The position numbers and the translations under genes were made by a program. This document shows positions 1 through 6,736 of a stretch of DNA of 7,142 nt, one piece after another. How positions within the stretch are numbered: the first letter of the stretch is position 1; the number at the start of each line of letters is the position of its first letter. The DNA lies in the NCBI GenBank assembly GCA_022451445.1, contig JAKUSY010000113.1, positions 1,271-8,412 of the forward strand, in the 5' to 3' direction. Below the pieces are notes generated by a model, which was not told the DNA's origin, ran no database searches, and worked only from the letters and a program-made list of their open reading frames with translations. Source of the DNA: Planctomycetota bacterium. Its GTDB lineage: Bacteria; Planctomycetota; UBA8108.

Positions 1-268
1 CCTTTTCCAGCTCTTCCTCTTTGCTCTCCATCACCAGGAGTTGCTTTTTGAGCTCTTCCATCTCCGTCTGGAACTCTCCCTCCCGCGAAGAGATCTCCTT
101 GCGTGTTTTCTGGCGGTAGAGCAGATCTCTCTGGTATTGGGTTGTCAGGTCGTTATTGTTCCTCTTTGACCTTGAAAGTTCATCCTGGATGCCGCGGTAT
201 TCCTCGTAGGAAACGCAACCGCACAAAAAGGGGACCACCAATACTCCAACAGCTCCTCGAAACAGCAT
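1..268 (-). CDS. coiled-coil lipoprotein, N-terminal part (cut by window edge)
   Basis: The frame opens at an ATG (minus strand, base 268) and stays open to the window edge, giving 89 complete codons. A strong ribosome site, GAGGAG, lies 7 bases upstream of the ATG and fixes the start. The first ~18 residues are a short hydrophobic export signal ending in a lipobox-like L-C-G-C, so Cys18 is the probable lipidated residue; the Cys at the -2 position is slightly atypical. From about residue 20 the chain is highly charged, rich in Glu, Lys, Arg and Gln, with hydrophobic residues spaced as in heptads (for example EMEELKKQLLVMESKEEELE), which suggests a long coiled coil facing the periplasm. Such proteins often act as envelope spacers or tethers, but I cannot name a family from this part. 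It runs divergently from the gene at 480. Confidence 0.72.
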   Translation of the reverse strand, partial: MLFRGAVGVLVVPFLCGCVSYEEYRGIQDELSRSKRNNNDLTTQYQRDLLYRQKTRKEISSREGEFQTEMEELKKQLLVMESKEEELEK

Positions 269-301
269 GTCTTCACTCCTCTGGTGTAAAACGACATTAC
301 G

Positions 302-322
302 GGGCGCCTGCGGCCGGCACCC
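302..322. repeat. GC-rich inverted repeat in a divergent intergenic region
   Basis: GGGCGCC (302-308) faces GGCACCC (316-322) across a 7-base loop, giving 6 pairs and one C-A mismatch. There is no T-run on either side, so it is not a standard terminator. On the minus strand it would lie in the 5' untranslated leader of the lipoprotein gene, 34 bases before its start. The rest of 269-479 shows no gene and no convincing -35/-10 pair for the minus strand. Confidence 0.3.
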
Positions 323-465
323 TAAGATTTACTCAACACCGCGTTCTCGAGGGGTCCCGGTATTCTGAGGGCAAAAGAGGGTAAGTCGAACAAGGTCCGA
401 AAAAATTATTATTCAACGCCCGAAATACGGCTAAACTGGCTTTCCATGCGAGTTTGGAAGTTTCC

Positions 466-474
466 TGTTAATAT
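466..474 (+). promoter_or_regulatory. possible extended -10 element, leaderless start
   Basis: TG-T-TAATAT sits directly before the ATG at 480: a TGn extension and 4 of 6 matches to TATAAT. Transcription would begin within a base or two of the ATG. The gene has no Shine-Dalgarno sequence at a useful distance (the closest purine run, GGAAG, is about 20 bases upstream), which fits a leaderless mRNA. No matching -35 box is visible, so the call is weak. Confidence 0.25.
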
Positions 475-479
475 TTAGT

Positions 480-1463
480 ATGAAACCACAAGAATTCAGT
501 CCTTTGTTGAACTCCCCTCGCGCCTCGATCGCACGTGGTCTCTGCCTGCTGGTTTTCCTGGTGATTTCAGGCGCTTGCGCGTCGAGCTTCGCCCAGGACC
601 ATGCCGAGATCTTCTGTGAAGGTGAAGACTCCTGCGTTCCCGACAGCTTTGTTTTCAGATGGGATGAGAACGGGGAGTCGGTACTCGTCCTCGATGGCGA
701 AGAGGGGGAGCTTGCGGCCACCGTATTCCTCGACACCCGCTCAGATATGGTGATGGGCTGGTTTTATGGCCTGCGGCACGATCCCGCGGCGTTGACGCTG
801 CTCGGGAACGAGTGCGGAGAGGAGAGGATCGGCTTTCTCTGCGGAACCGATGCGGCTGAATATGTCGTTGAGCCTTTCTACAATCATTCAGCGGTCGTCG
901 GCGAGGCGGAGGGCTCCGAGGCGGGATTCATCTCCGCTGTCATCCTGTCCTTTGTCGCCCCGGCGCATCTGCCGGCCGGACGGCTCAACTCCATAGCCAA
1001 GCTCACCTATCGCGTCGGCACGGTCCCCGGTACGGGAACCATGGTCAGGTTCGTCGCCGACGAGCTTCGGACCCTGCCTGAGAGTCCTACGGTCGGGGTG
1101 GTGATCGAGGTCGGCGGCGACGGCGGCGGCGGCGGCAGTCCTCAGACCGTCGTTCACGGCAGGCTGGAGGTCCCCTTTGTCGCTTTTCGCCGCGGCGACG
1201 TGAATGACAGCGGCGCGCTGGAGGTGACCGACGCGATCAACTTCCTGACCTGGATGTTCCTCGGTGGCCCCGCCCCGGCCTGCATGGATGCCGCCGACGC
1301 GGACAACAACGGCCGGCTGGGCCTCAGCGATGCGATCAACGTCCTTGTCTTCCTCTTCGGTGGCGACGCGCCCCCCGGTCCGGCTACGGTCGGCGGCGGC
1401 TGCGAGGCGGATCCCGAAGGCGATGATGATGGGCTCCTCTGCGAGTCCTACACCAACTGCTGA
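480..1463 (+). CDS. exported protein with C-terminal dockerin-like calcium-binding module
   Basis: This is a 327-residue secreted protein of unknown specific role. Residues 1-38 form a Sec signal: a 20-residue polar/basic start, a hydrophobic core (LCLLVFLVIS) and a likely cut after Ser-Phe-Ala38. Residues ~65-210 are rich in beta-type segments and hydrophobics, and resemble the cohesin-like or beta-sandwich domains that often precede such modules; this is only a resemblance by eye. A glycine linker (212-219) leads to a dockerin type I-like pair of EF-hand loops: D240-V-N-D-S-G...D251 and D273-A-D275-N-N-G...D284, each followed by a hydrophobic helix (INFLTWMFLGG; INVLVFLFGG). The acidic tail ends with three cysteines (308, 321, 327). 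Such modules are common in planctomycete exported proteins and do not imply a cellulosome. The gene converges on the SGNH hydrolase, 30 bases away. The ATG at 480 is the only good start, although it lacks a ribosome site. Confidence 0.8.
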   Translation: MKPQEFSPLLNSPRASIARGLCLLVFLVISGACASSFAQDHAEIFCEGEDSCVPDSFVFRWDENGESVLVLDGEEGELAATVFLDTRSDMVMGWFYGLRHDPAALTLLGNECGEERIGFLCGTDAAEYVVEPFYNHSAVVGEAEGSEAGFISAVILSFVAPAHLPAGRLNSIAKLTYRVGTVPGTGTMVRFVADELRTLPESPTVGVVIEVGGDGGGGGSPQTVVHGRLEVPFVAFRRGDVNDSGALEVTDAINFLTWMFLGGPAPACMDAADADNNGRLGLSDAINVLVFLFGGDAPPGPATVGGGCEADPEGDDDGLLCESYTNC

Positions 1464-1493
1464 TCTCCGTGTTGCCGGGCGCCTGAAAGAGCC

Positions 1494-2273
1494 TCAGTCT
1501 CTGATGGCCCTGAGCCAGGCTATCGTCATCCGCATATGTCCTGCCATCGAGGGGTGCACCCCGTCGCCGGCCCAGTATTTCGCCGGCGCGTCGTTTACCG
1601 CATTGTCGAAGGTCTCCTGGAAGGGCACCCAGGTCGCCTCCGCCTTCTCGGCGACGCGTTTGGCGGCGGCGCGACGCTCGTCAAACTCGGGGAACCACTT
1701 GTCGTTGACCGCTCCACAGCGCAGCACGAAGGGCTCGCAGATCACGATGCGCGTCTCGGGCAGCGCCTTGCGGGTCTGCTCGAGCAATTCGTTGAAGCCC
1801 TTCTCGTAGTCCGCGACGGTGCCTTCGTAGCGCCCGTTCAGCTTGTGCCAGATGTCATTGACGCCGACGAGGATACTCAGGATGCCGGGCTTCAGGTCGA
1901 TGGTGTCTTTCTGCCAGCGCTTCTGCAGGTCGGGCACCTTGTGGCCGGAGATCCCGCGGTTGTAGACCTTCAGCTCCGGGTCGTTCTTGGTGGCCAGCAG
2001 CCAGGAACCGATCAGGAAGGGGTACCCGCGCCCCATGGCGCCCGGGTTGTTGGGGCCGGCATGGCGCCGGTTGCGCCCCGCGTCGGTGATCGAGTCTCCC
2101 TGGAAGAGGATCACCTTATTCTCTTCCTCGAGGGCGGCAGGGCTGGCGGCATCGAGCTCGGCTGCGAAGCCGGGCAGGATGGCCTCGCCGGCGGCGAGCG
2201 CTCCGGTGGCGGCCAGGGTCGAGCCGATCAGCTGCCGGCGGGTGAGCTTCCTTTTTCCGTGTTCGCTGGACAT
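1494..2273 (-). CDS. Tat-exported SGNH/GDSL hydrolase (esterase/lipase-like)
   Basis: This is a 259-residue enzyme of the SGNH hydrolase superfamily, expected to cleave ester bonds such as acetyl groups on sugars or polysaccharides. The conserved blocks are all present: GDSITDAGR with nucleophile Ser61 (block I), Gly107 in NRGISG (block II), G137-V-N139-D (block III, oxyanion Asn) and D237-G-V-H240 (block V, catalytic Asp/His). The N-terminus carries a twin-arginine motif (TRRQLIG, Arg12-Arg13), an alanine-rich hydrophobic stretch and a likely cut near residue 38, so it should be folded before export. I chose the ATG at 2273 because AGGAG lies 7 bases upstream and it places the RR motif near the N-terminus; a longer frame from 2324 would add 17 residues without a ribosome site. 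It is divergent from the di-haem protein gene, which may share its substrate. Family assignment is firm; the substrate is unknown. Confidence 0.93.
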   Translation of the reverse strand: MSSEHGKRKLTRRQLIGSTLAATGALAAGEAILPGFAAELDAASPAALEEENKVILFQGDSITDAGRNRRHAGPNNPGAMGRGYPFLIGSWLLATKNDPELKVYNRGISGHKVPDLQKRWQKDTIDLKPGILSILVGVNDIWHKLNGRYEGTVADYEKGFNELLEQTRKALPETRIVICEPFVLRCGAVNDKWFPEFDERRAAAKRVAEKAEATWVPFQETFDNAVNDAPAKYWAGDGVHPSMAGHMRMTIAWLRAIRD

Positions 2274-2329
2274 GATTTTCTCCTGGTATGGTTTGGGGTA
2301 TCGTTGGCCCGAACGGGAATCCACATCCT

Positions 2330-2354
2330 AACCCGGGAGGAGCTGGGCCGGGTT
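2330..2354. repeat. perfect inverted repeat between divergent genes, possible operator
   Basis: AACCCGG (2330-2336) and CCGGGTT (2348-2354) are exact inverted copies with an 11-base spacer. The repeat lies in the 192-base region between the divergent SGNH hydrolase and di-haem genes, 57 bases upstream of the hydrolase ATG and 111 bases upstream of the cytochrome ATG. It is well placed to bind a dimeric regulator, or to fold in the hydrolase leader. No T-run follows on either strand. I found no convincing -35/-10 pair in the same region. Confidence 0.35.
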
Positions 2355-2465
2355 GTTTAACTGGACCGATTCAAAGTTGCATGGGAATGATTTGTCCTGG
2401 AGGGAAGATCTGGAGAGAATGGGCGCACCTGCGGTGGGAAACAAACTATGAAACGAGGTGAAAAG

Positions 2466-5400
2466 ATGAAGCTCCTCCGGGGAACCCCCTGTTCTGCGAT
2501 TTGTATTGGCGTTGGTCTTCTGTTGTGCCTGCAGGCGACCGCGGCGGACAAGCTCAAGCCCTATAAGGTCCCGATGCTGTCTCCCGAGGCCGCCCTCAAG
2601 TCCTTCGTGGTGGCCGATGGGTACAGGATGGAGCTGGTGGCCTGCGAGCCGATGATCGAGGAGCCGGTCGCCCTGGCCTGGGACGGTAACGGACGCATGT
2701 ACGTCGCCGAGATGCGCACCTATATGCAGGATATCGATGGGCGAGACCAGTTTCGTCCGATCTCGCGGGTGGTGCGCATGGAGGACACCGACGGGGATGG
2801 CCGCATGGACAAGCACACGGTCTTTGTCGATAAGCTCGTCCTGCCGCGAATGATCCTGCCGCTGGAGAAGAAGGTCATCATTCGCGAGACCAACACTCTC
2901 GATCTCTGGGCCTACACTGACCATGACGGTGATGGCGTCGCCGATGAGAAGAAGCTCTGGCACAAGGGCGGCGGGCGGGGGGGCAACCTCGAGCATCAGC
3001 CCAGCGGCTTGCTCTGGAACATCGACAATTGGATCTACACCACCTATTCAAATCATCGCTACCGGTTCACCAGGGGGCAGGTTGAGCGCCACCGTCTTCC
3101 CGCCGGCTCAGGCCAGTGGGGGCTCACCCATGACGATGTCGGTAAGCTCTACTATTCGACCGCCGGCGGCGAGCAGCCGGCGATGGATTTCCAGCAGCCG
3201 ATGATCTACGGCCGGATCCGAATGGGTGGAGAACTGGCGCCGGGCTTCCGGGAGGTCTTCCCGATCGACGACGTTCCTGTTGTCCAGGGCGGTCGCGGTC
3301 GGGTGCGGGGCAACAATACGCTGAACAATTTTACCGGCTGCGGCGGCCAGGGCGTCTTTCGCGGCGACAGGCTTCCTGAAGACATGCGCGGGGATCTTTT
3401 CATTCCCGAGGCCGTCGGGCGTCTCGTGCGGCGAGCGAAGATTACCAACGTGGCCGGCAAGACCGTGCTGGAAAACGCCTACAAAGGTAGGGAGTTCATA
3501 GTCACGAAGGATCCGAACTTCCGCCCGCTGGCGGCAAAGACGGGCCCCGATGGCTGCCTGTATATCCTCGACATGTACCGCGGGATCATCCAGGAGGGCA
3601 ATTGGGTGAGGAGAGGTTCCTATCTGAGGGGAGTCGTATCCGCCTATGGGCTGGACAAGAACATCGGCAAGGGGCGAATCTACCGGGTCGTTCATGACGG
3701 GTTCAAGCCCGGCCCGAGGCCGCGTATGCTCAAAGAGAAGACCGGCACGCTCGTTGGCCACCTCGCTCACCCCAATGGCTGGTGGAGAGACGAGGCTCAG
3801 AAGCTGATCATTATTCGCCATGACGAATCGGCGGTACCGGCTCTCAAGAAGATGGCGCGTTCGGCCGCCACGCCGCTGGCGCGCCTGCACGCCCTCTGGA
3901 CCCTCGAGGGAATGGATGTCATCGACAAGGAGCTCCTGAGAGAGAAATTCTCCGACAAGGACGCGAAGGTCCGGGCCGGCGCGATTCGCATCAGCGAGCC
4001 ACTGCTGGTCGAGAAAGACAAGGACGTGATTGGCGACATGGCCGGGCTGGTCAAGGACGCGGATCCGAACGTGACGATCCAGGTCATCCTCTCGGCCCAG
4101 TATACCGCCCTGGTCGAGCTTGAAGGCCTGGCCGAGGCGGCGCTTAATCGGCATGAAAAAAGCGATGCCGTCCGCTCTGTCCTTCGCGGTTTTACGGCCC
4201 GGCTGGTCCAGCAGCGCGAGCTGCGGCGACGCGAGGAAGCCCTGCGCAAGGCGAACGAGGAATTCGGCAGGTCCTACTCCCAGGGGCATGTCGTCTACGC
4301 GACCCTCTGCGTGACCTGCCATGGACAGGATGGCAAGGGCGTTCCCATGCCCGATGACGCGAAGCAGATGCGTGCCCCGCCGCTGGCCGGCTCGCCGCGG
4401 GTCACCGACAAGAAGAGCCGGGCGATCCGTATTCTCCTCCATGGACTGCAGGGGCCTGTGGACGGCAAGGAGTACAGGGAGCAGATGGTACCGATGGGCT
4501 CGAATGACGATGCCTGGATCTCTGCGGCCCTCAACTACGTCAGGAATACGTGGTCGAACAAGGCGTCCTATGTCTCGACCGATGATGTCGCCTCGGCCCG
4601 CAGCGCCGGCGTCGGGCGGACGGCTCCCTGGACGCTTGCCGAACTGTTGAAGTTTGATCCGCGGCTGGGGGGCTCTTCGAAGTGGAAGCTGACCGCCAGC
4701 CATGGGGGGAACGCGGCCCGCTCGGCGATTGACGGGAACCCGGCTACGCGCTGGGCTACCACTACGCCCATGCAGCCCGGCATGTGGTTCCAGGTAGAGC
4801 TGTCGAGGGCCCGGCTGTTCCGCGGGCTCAGCCTGGATTCAGCCGGCTCCAGGGAGGATCACCCGGTCGGCTACGAGGTCCGGGTCTCTGAGAACGGTAA
4901 AAAATGGAGCGAGGTGCTCGCCAGCGGCAGCGGAAGTTATCCCGAGACGGAGATCGCCTTCGCTCCGGTAAGCGCACGCTACATCAGGATTACCCAGACA
5001 GGGCATCGGCCGGGGAAGTTCTGGTCGATCGACGAGTTGGGGATCTTCAGGGCGGTTGGCCCGGCGTCGGCGGGATCAGTCGCAACGAAGGCCCAGGCGC
5101 TTCCCCCGGTGAGCGAACTGCTGAAGATGAAGGGGGATGCCGGCAAGGGAAAGCTGGTTTTTGAGAAGAACTGCGTTTTGTGTCACCAGGTCGGCGACCG
5201 GGGCGTCAATTTCGGGCCGAACCTCTCCGATGTCGGTATTCGTCTCCGCAAGGAGCAGATCCTGCAGTCGATTCTCGATCCCAACGCCGTGGTCGATAAG
5301 AAATACCTCGGTGTGCTGCTGCAGACCAGGAAGGGTCAGTTCCTCACCGGGCTCATCGATTCCGAGAAGGCTGGCAAGGTGATGCTGCGCCAGCAGGGAG

Positions 5401-5564
5401 GCAAGGTCGTTCCCGTTGCCGCCTCTTCCATCGTCCTGAAGATTCCGCAGAAGAAGACCTTCATGCCTCTCGGGCTCGAGAAGGCGATGACGACAGAAGA
5501 TTTCATCGGTCTCGTGGAGTACCTCGTGGGCCGCAAGGAGAAGCCTGCCGCCGCCGGCAGGTAG
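2466..5564 (+). CDS. PVC-type membrane-bound dehydrogenase / di-haem cytochrome c with discoidin-like domain
   Basis: This is a 1032-residue secreted redox protein. I chose the second ATG (2466) because GAGGTG lies just upstream; the ATG at 2448 would add six residues. Layout in this numbering: signal peptide 1-27 (cut after Ala-Thr-Ala-Ala); an N-terminal propeller-like dehydrogenase domain ~36-412 of the planctomycete/verrucomicrobial membrane-bound dehydrogenase type, with calcium-loop-like motifs EDTDGDG (106-112) and DHDGDG (152-157); an alpha-helical, HEAT-like stretch ~430-560; cytochrome c module 1 with CVTCH (615-619) and a likely axial Met at 674 or 677 (QMVPMG); a discoidin (F5/8 type C)-like domain ~734-862 (AIDGNPATRWAT, then RYIRITQTG); and cytochrome c module 2, the planctomycete-type haem domain, with CVLCH (903-907) and an axial Met near 1000 (TFMPLG). 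It probably oxidises an extracellular sugar or alcohol and passes electrons along the two haems; the discoidin-like domain may bind glycan. Substrate is unknown. Paralogues are typically numerous in planctomycetes. Confidence 0.95.
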   Translation: MKLLRGTPCSAICIGVGLLLCLQATAADKLKPYKVPMLSPEAALKSFVVADGYRMELVACEPMIEEPVALAWDGNGRMYVAEMRTYMQDIDGRDQFRPISRVVRMEDTDGDGRMDKHTVFVDKLVLPRMILPLEKKVIIRETNTLDLWAYTDHDGDGVADEKKLWHKGGGRGGNLEHQPSGLLWNIDNWIYTTYSNHRYRFTRGQVERHRLPAGSGQWGLTHDDVGKLYYSTAGGEQPAMDFQQPMIYGRIRMGGELAPGFREVFPIDDVPVVQGGRGRVRGNNTLNNFTGCGGQGVFRGDRLPEDMRGDLFIPEAVGRLVRRAKITNVAGKTVLENAYKGREFIVTKDPNFRPLAAKTGPDGCLYILDMYRGIIQEGNWVRRGSYLRGVVSAYGLDKNIGKGRIYRVVHDGFKPGPRPRMLKEKTGTLVGHLAHPNGWWRDEAQKLIIIRHDESAVPALKKMARSAATPLARLHALWTLEGMDVIDKELLREKFSDKDAKVRAGAIRISEPLLVEKDKDVIGDMAGLVKDADPNVTIQVILSAQYTALVELEGLAEAALNRHEKSDAVRSVLRGFTARLVQQRELRRREEALRKANEEFGRSYSQGHVVYATLCVTCHGQDGKGVPMPDDAKQMRAPPLAGSPRVTDKKSRAIRILLHGLQGPVDGKEYREQMVPMGSNDDAWISAALNYVRNTWSNKASYVSTDDVASARSAGVGRTAPWTLAELLKFDPRLGGSSKWKLTASHGGNAARSAIDGNPATRWATTTPMQPGMWFQVELSRARLFRGLSLDSAGSREDHPVGYEVRVSENGKKWSEVLASGSGSYPETEIAFAPVSARYIRITQTGHRPGKFWSIDELGIFRAVGPASAGSVATKAQALPPVSELLKMKGDAGKGKLVFEKNCVLCHQVGDRGVNFGPNLSDVGIRLRKEQILQSILDPNAVVDKKYLGVLLQTRKGQFLTGLIDSEKAGKVMLRQQGGKVVPVAASSIVLKIPQKKTFMPLGLEKAMTTEDFIGLVEYLVGRKEKPAAAGR
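5544..5561. terminator. hairpin over the stop codon between convergent genes
   Basis: CCTGCCG (5544-5550) pairs perfectly with CGGCAGG (5555-5561) around a 4-base CCGC loop. The stem lies in the last codons of the cytochrome gene (the Ala-Ala-Ala-Gly-Arg end) and ends next to its TAG. It has no T-run, so it is not a classical intrinsic terminator. It could still pause polymerase or protect the 3' end of either convergent transcript; only 26 bases separate the two genes. Confidence 0.3.
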
Positions 5565-5590
5565 GGAGTCTCGCGCGGCGCCGTTATGGC

Positions 5591-6700
5591 TCAGGCGTGC
5601 ACCGTCTCGTCATCCTGCCACTGGGGATCCTTCGCCGGTGGCGCCGCAGCCCGCGCCGGTCCGCGCCTGCGGCGAAAGAGGTTCTTCAGGACGTAGCCGA
5701 GGATGCGGGGGTTCTCGCGCAGGCGGCGAATGGAGTAGTCGAACCAGTCCTCTCCGAACGGGACATAGACCCTGACCCTGTAGCCCCGCTCGCGGAGCTT
5801 CTCGAGCCGTCCGGCCATCGGCACCCCGTGGAGGACCTGGAATTCAAAACGTCCCGGCGGAACCCCGTTCTCGATGAGCCAGGCCTCCAGGGAATCGATG
5901 ACCTCCGTGTCGTGGGTGGCGATGGCCGCGTAGCCCCCGCCGTCGAGGATTGCCCGGACAGCACGGCTGAAATTCTCGCGAATCTCCGCGGCCCCGGTGA
6001 AGGAGACCTCCTCGGATTCGAGGTAGATCCCCTTACAGATCCTGCAGTTGAAGCCTGGCCCCCGGAGAGCCTCGATGTCGGAGAGGGTGCGCCGGAGTCG
6101 GGCCTGCAGGACCATCCCTGTGTCTTCGCAGGACTCCCTGCATTCTCGGTAGAGAGCGATGGTCTCGTCTGTATAGCGCGAGCTCTCCATGTCGATCCGC
6201 AGGAAGTTGCCATGCTCTCGGGCCTTCGCGGCGAGATGGAGCAGGTTCTCACGGGCCAGCTTCCGCTCGACGCCGAGGCCGAGATGGGTGAGCTTCAGCG
6301 AGATATTGCAGTCGAGGGAGCGTTCGCCGAGCAGATCGTAGAGCTTGCTGTAGGCGTCGCGGACCGCTCGTGCTTCTCCTGCGGACTCGACATGTTCTCC
6401 AAGGATGTCGAGAGTTACCGCGAAGCCGCCCGCGTTCAGGCTCTTGACGACATCGAGCGCCTCGGTGGCGCTTTCACCCGCGACATAGGGCCTGGCGAAG
6501 GGATGGGCGGCCCACTTCGGCAGAAGGGTCAGGCTCCTGGCAAGTACCGAGTTGAATAAAGGCATGCTCAGTCGATCCGAAAGGAAGAGTTGCTGCATGC
6601 CAATATCCATCTCGGCGGCCCGGGAGTCAACTTTGCCCCGGAATTGATGGCGGGGGACGGTCTGTTTGGGGAGGCGCTCGGGAGATTTTTTTTTACGCAA
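5591..6700 (-). CDS. proline dehydrogenase, monofunctional, FAD-dependent
   Basis: This enzyme oxidises L-proline to 1-pyrroline-5-carboxylate and passes electrons through FAD to the quinone pool, the first step of proline use. It covers the PRODH TIM-barrel, with recognisable motifs in order (numbered from the TTG at 6700): TLDILGE 96-102, SLKLT 134-138, RIDME 168-172, QARLRRT 199-205, CKGIYLE 222-228, ATHD 261-264, EFQVLHGV 286-293, and the substrate-binding tail RVYVPFGEDW with DYSIRRLRENP (310-331). There is no aldehyde dehydrogenase domain, so it is not a PutA fusion, and no P5C dehydrogenase gene is in view. The start is uncertain: TTG at 6700 (369 residues, no ribosome site), ATG at 6610 (339) or ATG at 6598 (335). 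The two ATGs match the usual length of about 300-330 better, but bases 6611-6685 have mostly G or C at third positions, which supports an upstream start. The last ~25 residues are a basic, Pro/Ala-rich tail. Confidence 0.93.
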   Translation of the reverse strand: MRKKKSPERLPKQTVPRHQFRGKVDSRAAEMDIGMQQLFLSDRLSMPLFNSVLARSLTLLPKWAAHPFARPYVAGESATEALDVVKSLNAGGFAVTLDILGEHVESAGEARAVRDAYSKLYDLLGERSLDCNISLKLTHLGLGVERKLARENLLHLAAKAREHGNFLRIDMESSRYTDETIALYRECRESCEDTGMVLQARLRRTLSDIEALRGPGFNCRICKGIYLESEEVSFTGAAEIRENFSRAVRAILDGGGYAAIATHDTEVIDSLEAWLIENGVPPGRFEFQVLHGVPMAGRLEKLRERGYRVRVYVPFGEDWFDYSIRRLRENPRILGYVLKNLFRRRRGPARAAAPPAKDPQWQDDETVHA

Positions 6701-6701
6701 G

Positions 6702-6730
6702 TTGAAATCATGTAAGGGTCTTGTTATAGT
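6702..6730 (+). promoter_or_regulatory. sigma70-type promoter pointing right
   Basis: TTGAAA (6702-6707) and TATAGT (6725-6730) are separated by exactly 17 bases; each box matches the consensus at 5 of 6 positions. Transcription would start near 6737, at the foot of a series of hairpins. The promoter begins just outside the longest proline dehydrogenase frame, so the two transcription units are back to back. It is the best promoter match in the window. Confidence 0.6.
6725..6730 (-). promoter_or_regulatory. possible -10 box for the proline dehydrogenase, overlapping the rightward -10
   Basis: Read on the minus strand, the bases at 6724-6729 give TATAAC, 5 of 6 matches to TATAAT, with only a poor -35 (TAAAAA, 17 bases further up). 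If used, the mRNA would start near 6717, shortly before the possible proline dehydrogenase start codons. Overlap with the rightward -10 would make the two directions compete for polymerase. The poor -35 keeps confidence low. Confidence 0.25.
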
Positions 6731-6736
6731 ACTCTT

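Noticed and set aside
103..384. Plus-strand frame (93 codons) near the left edge
   Set aside because: It overlaps antisense the lipoprotein gene, which has a strong ribosome site and lipobox; the plus frame has neither.
1536..2360. Plus-strand frame (274 codons) opposite the SGNH hydrolase
   Set aside because: It is antisense to a gene with a full set of catalytic motifs and a clear ribosome site; its own translation shows no family motif.
2328..2996. Minus-strand frame (222 codons) across the divergent intergenic region
   Set aside because: Most of it is antisense to the start of the di-haem gene, it has no ribosome site, and its translation resembles no protein.
3108..4703. Long minus-strand open frame (531 codons) opposite the di-haem gene
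   Set aside because: It lies wholly antisense to a well-supported conserved gene, has no recognisable domain, and long antisense frames are expected in GC-rich coding DNA.
5597..6559. Plus-strand frame (320 codons) opposite the proline dehydrogenase
   Set aside because: The minus strand carries the complete motif series of proline dehydrogenase; the plus frame is a shadow.
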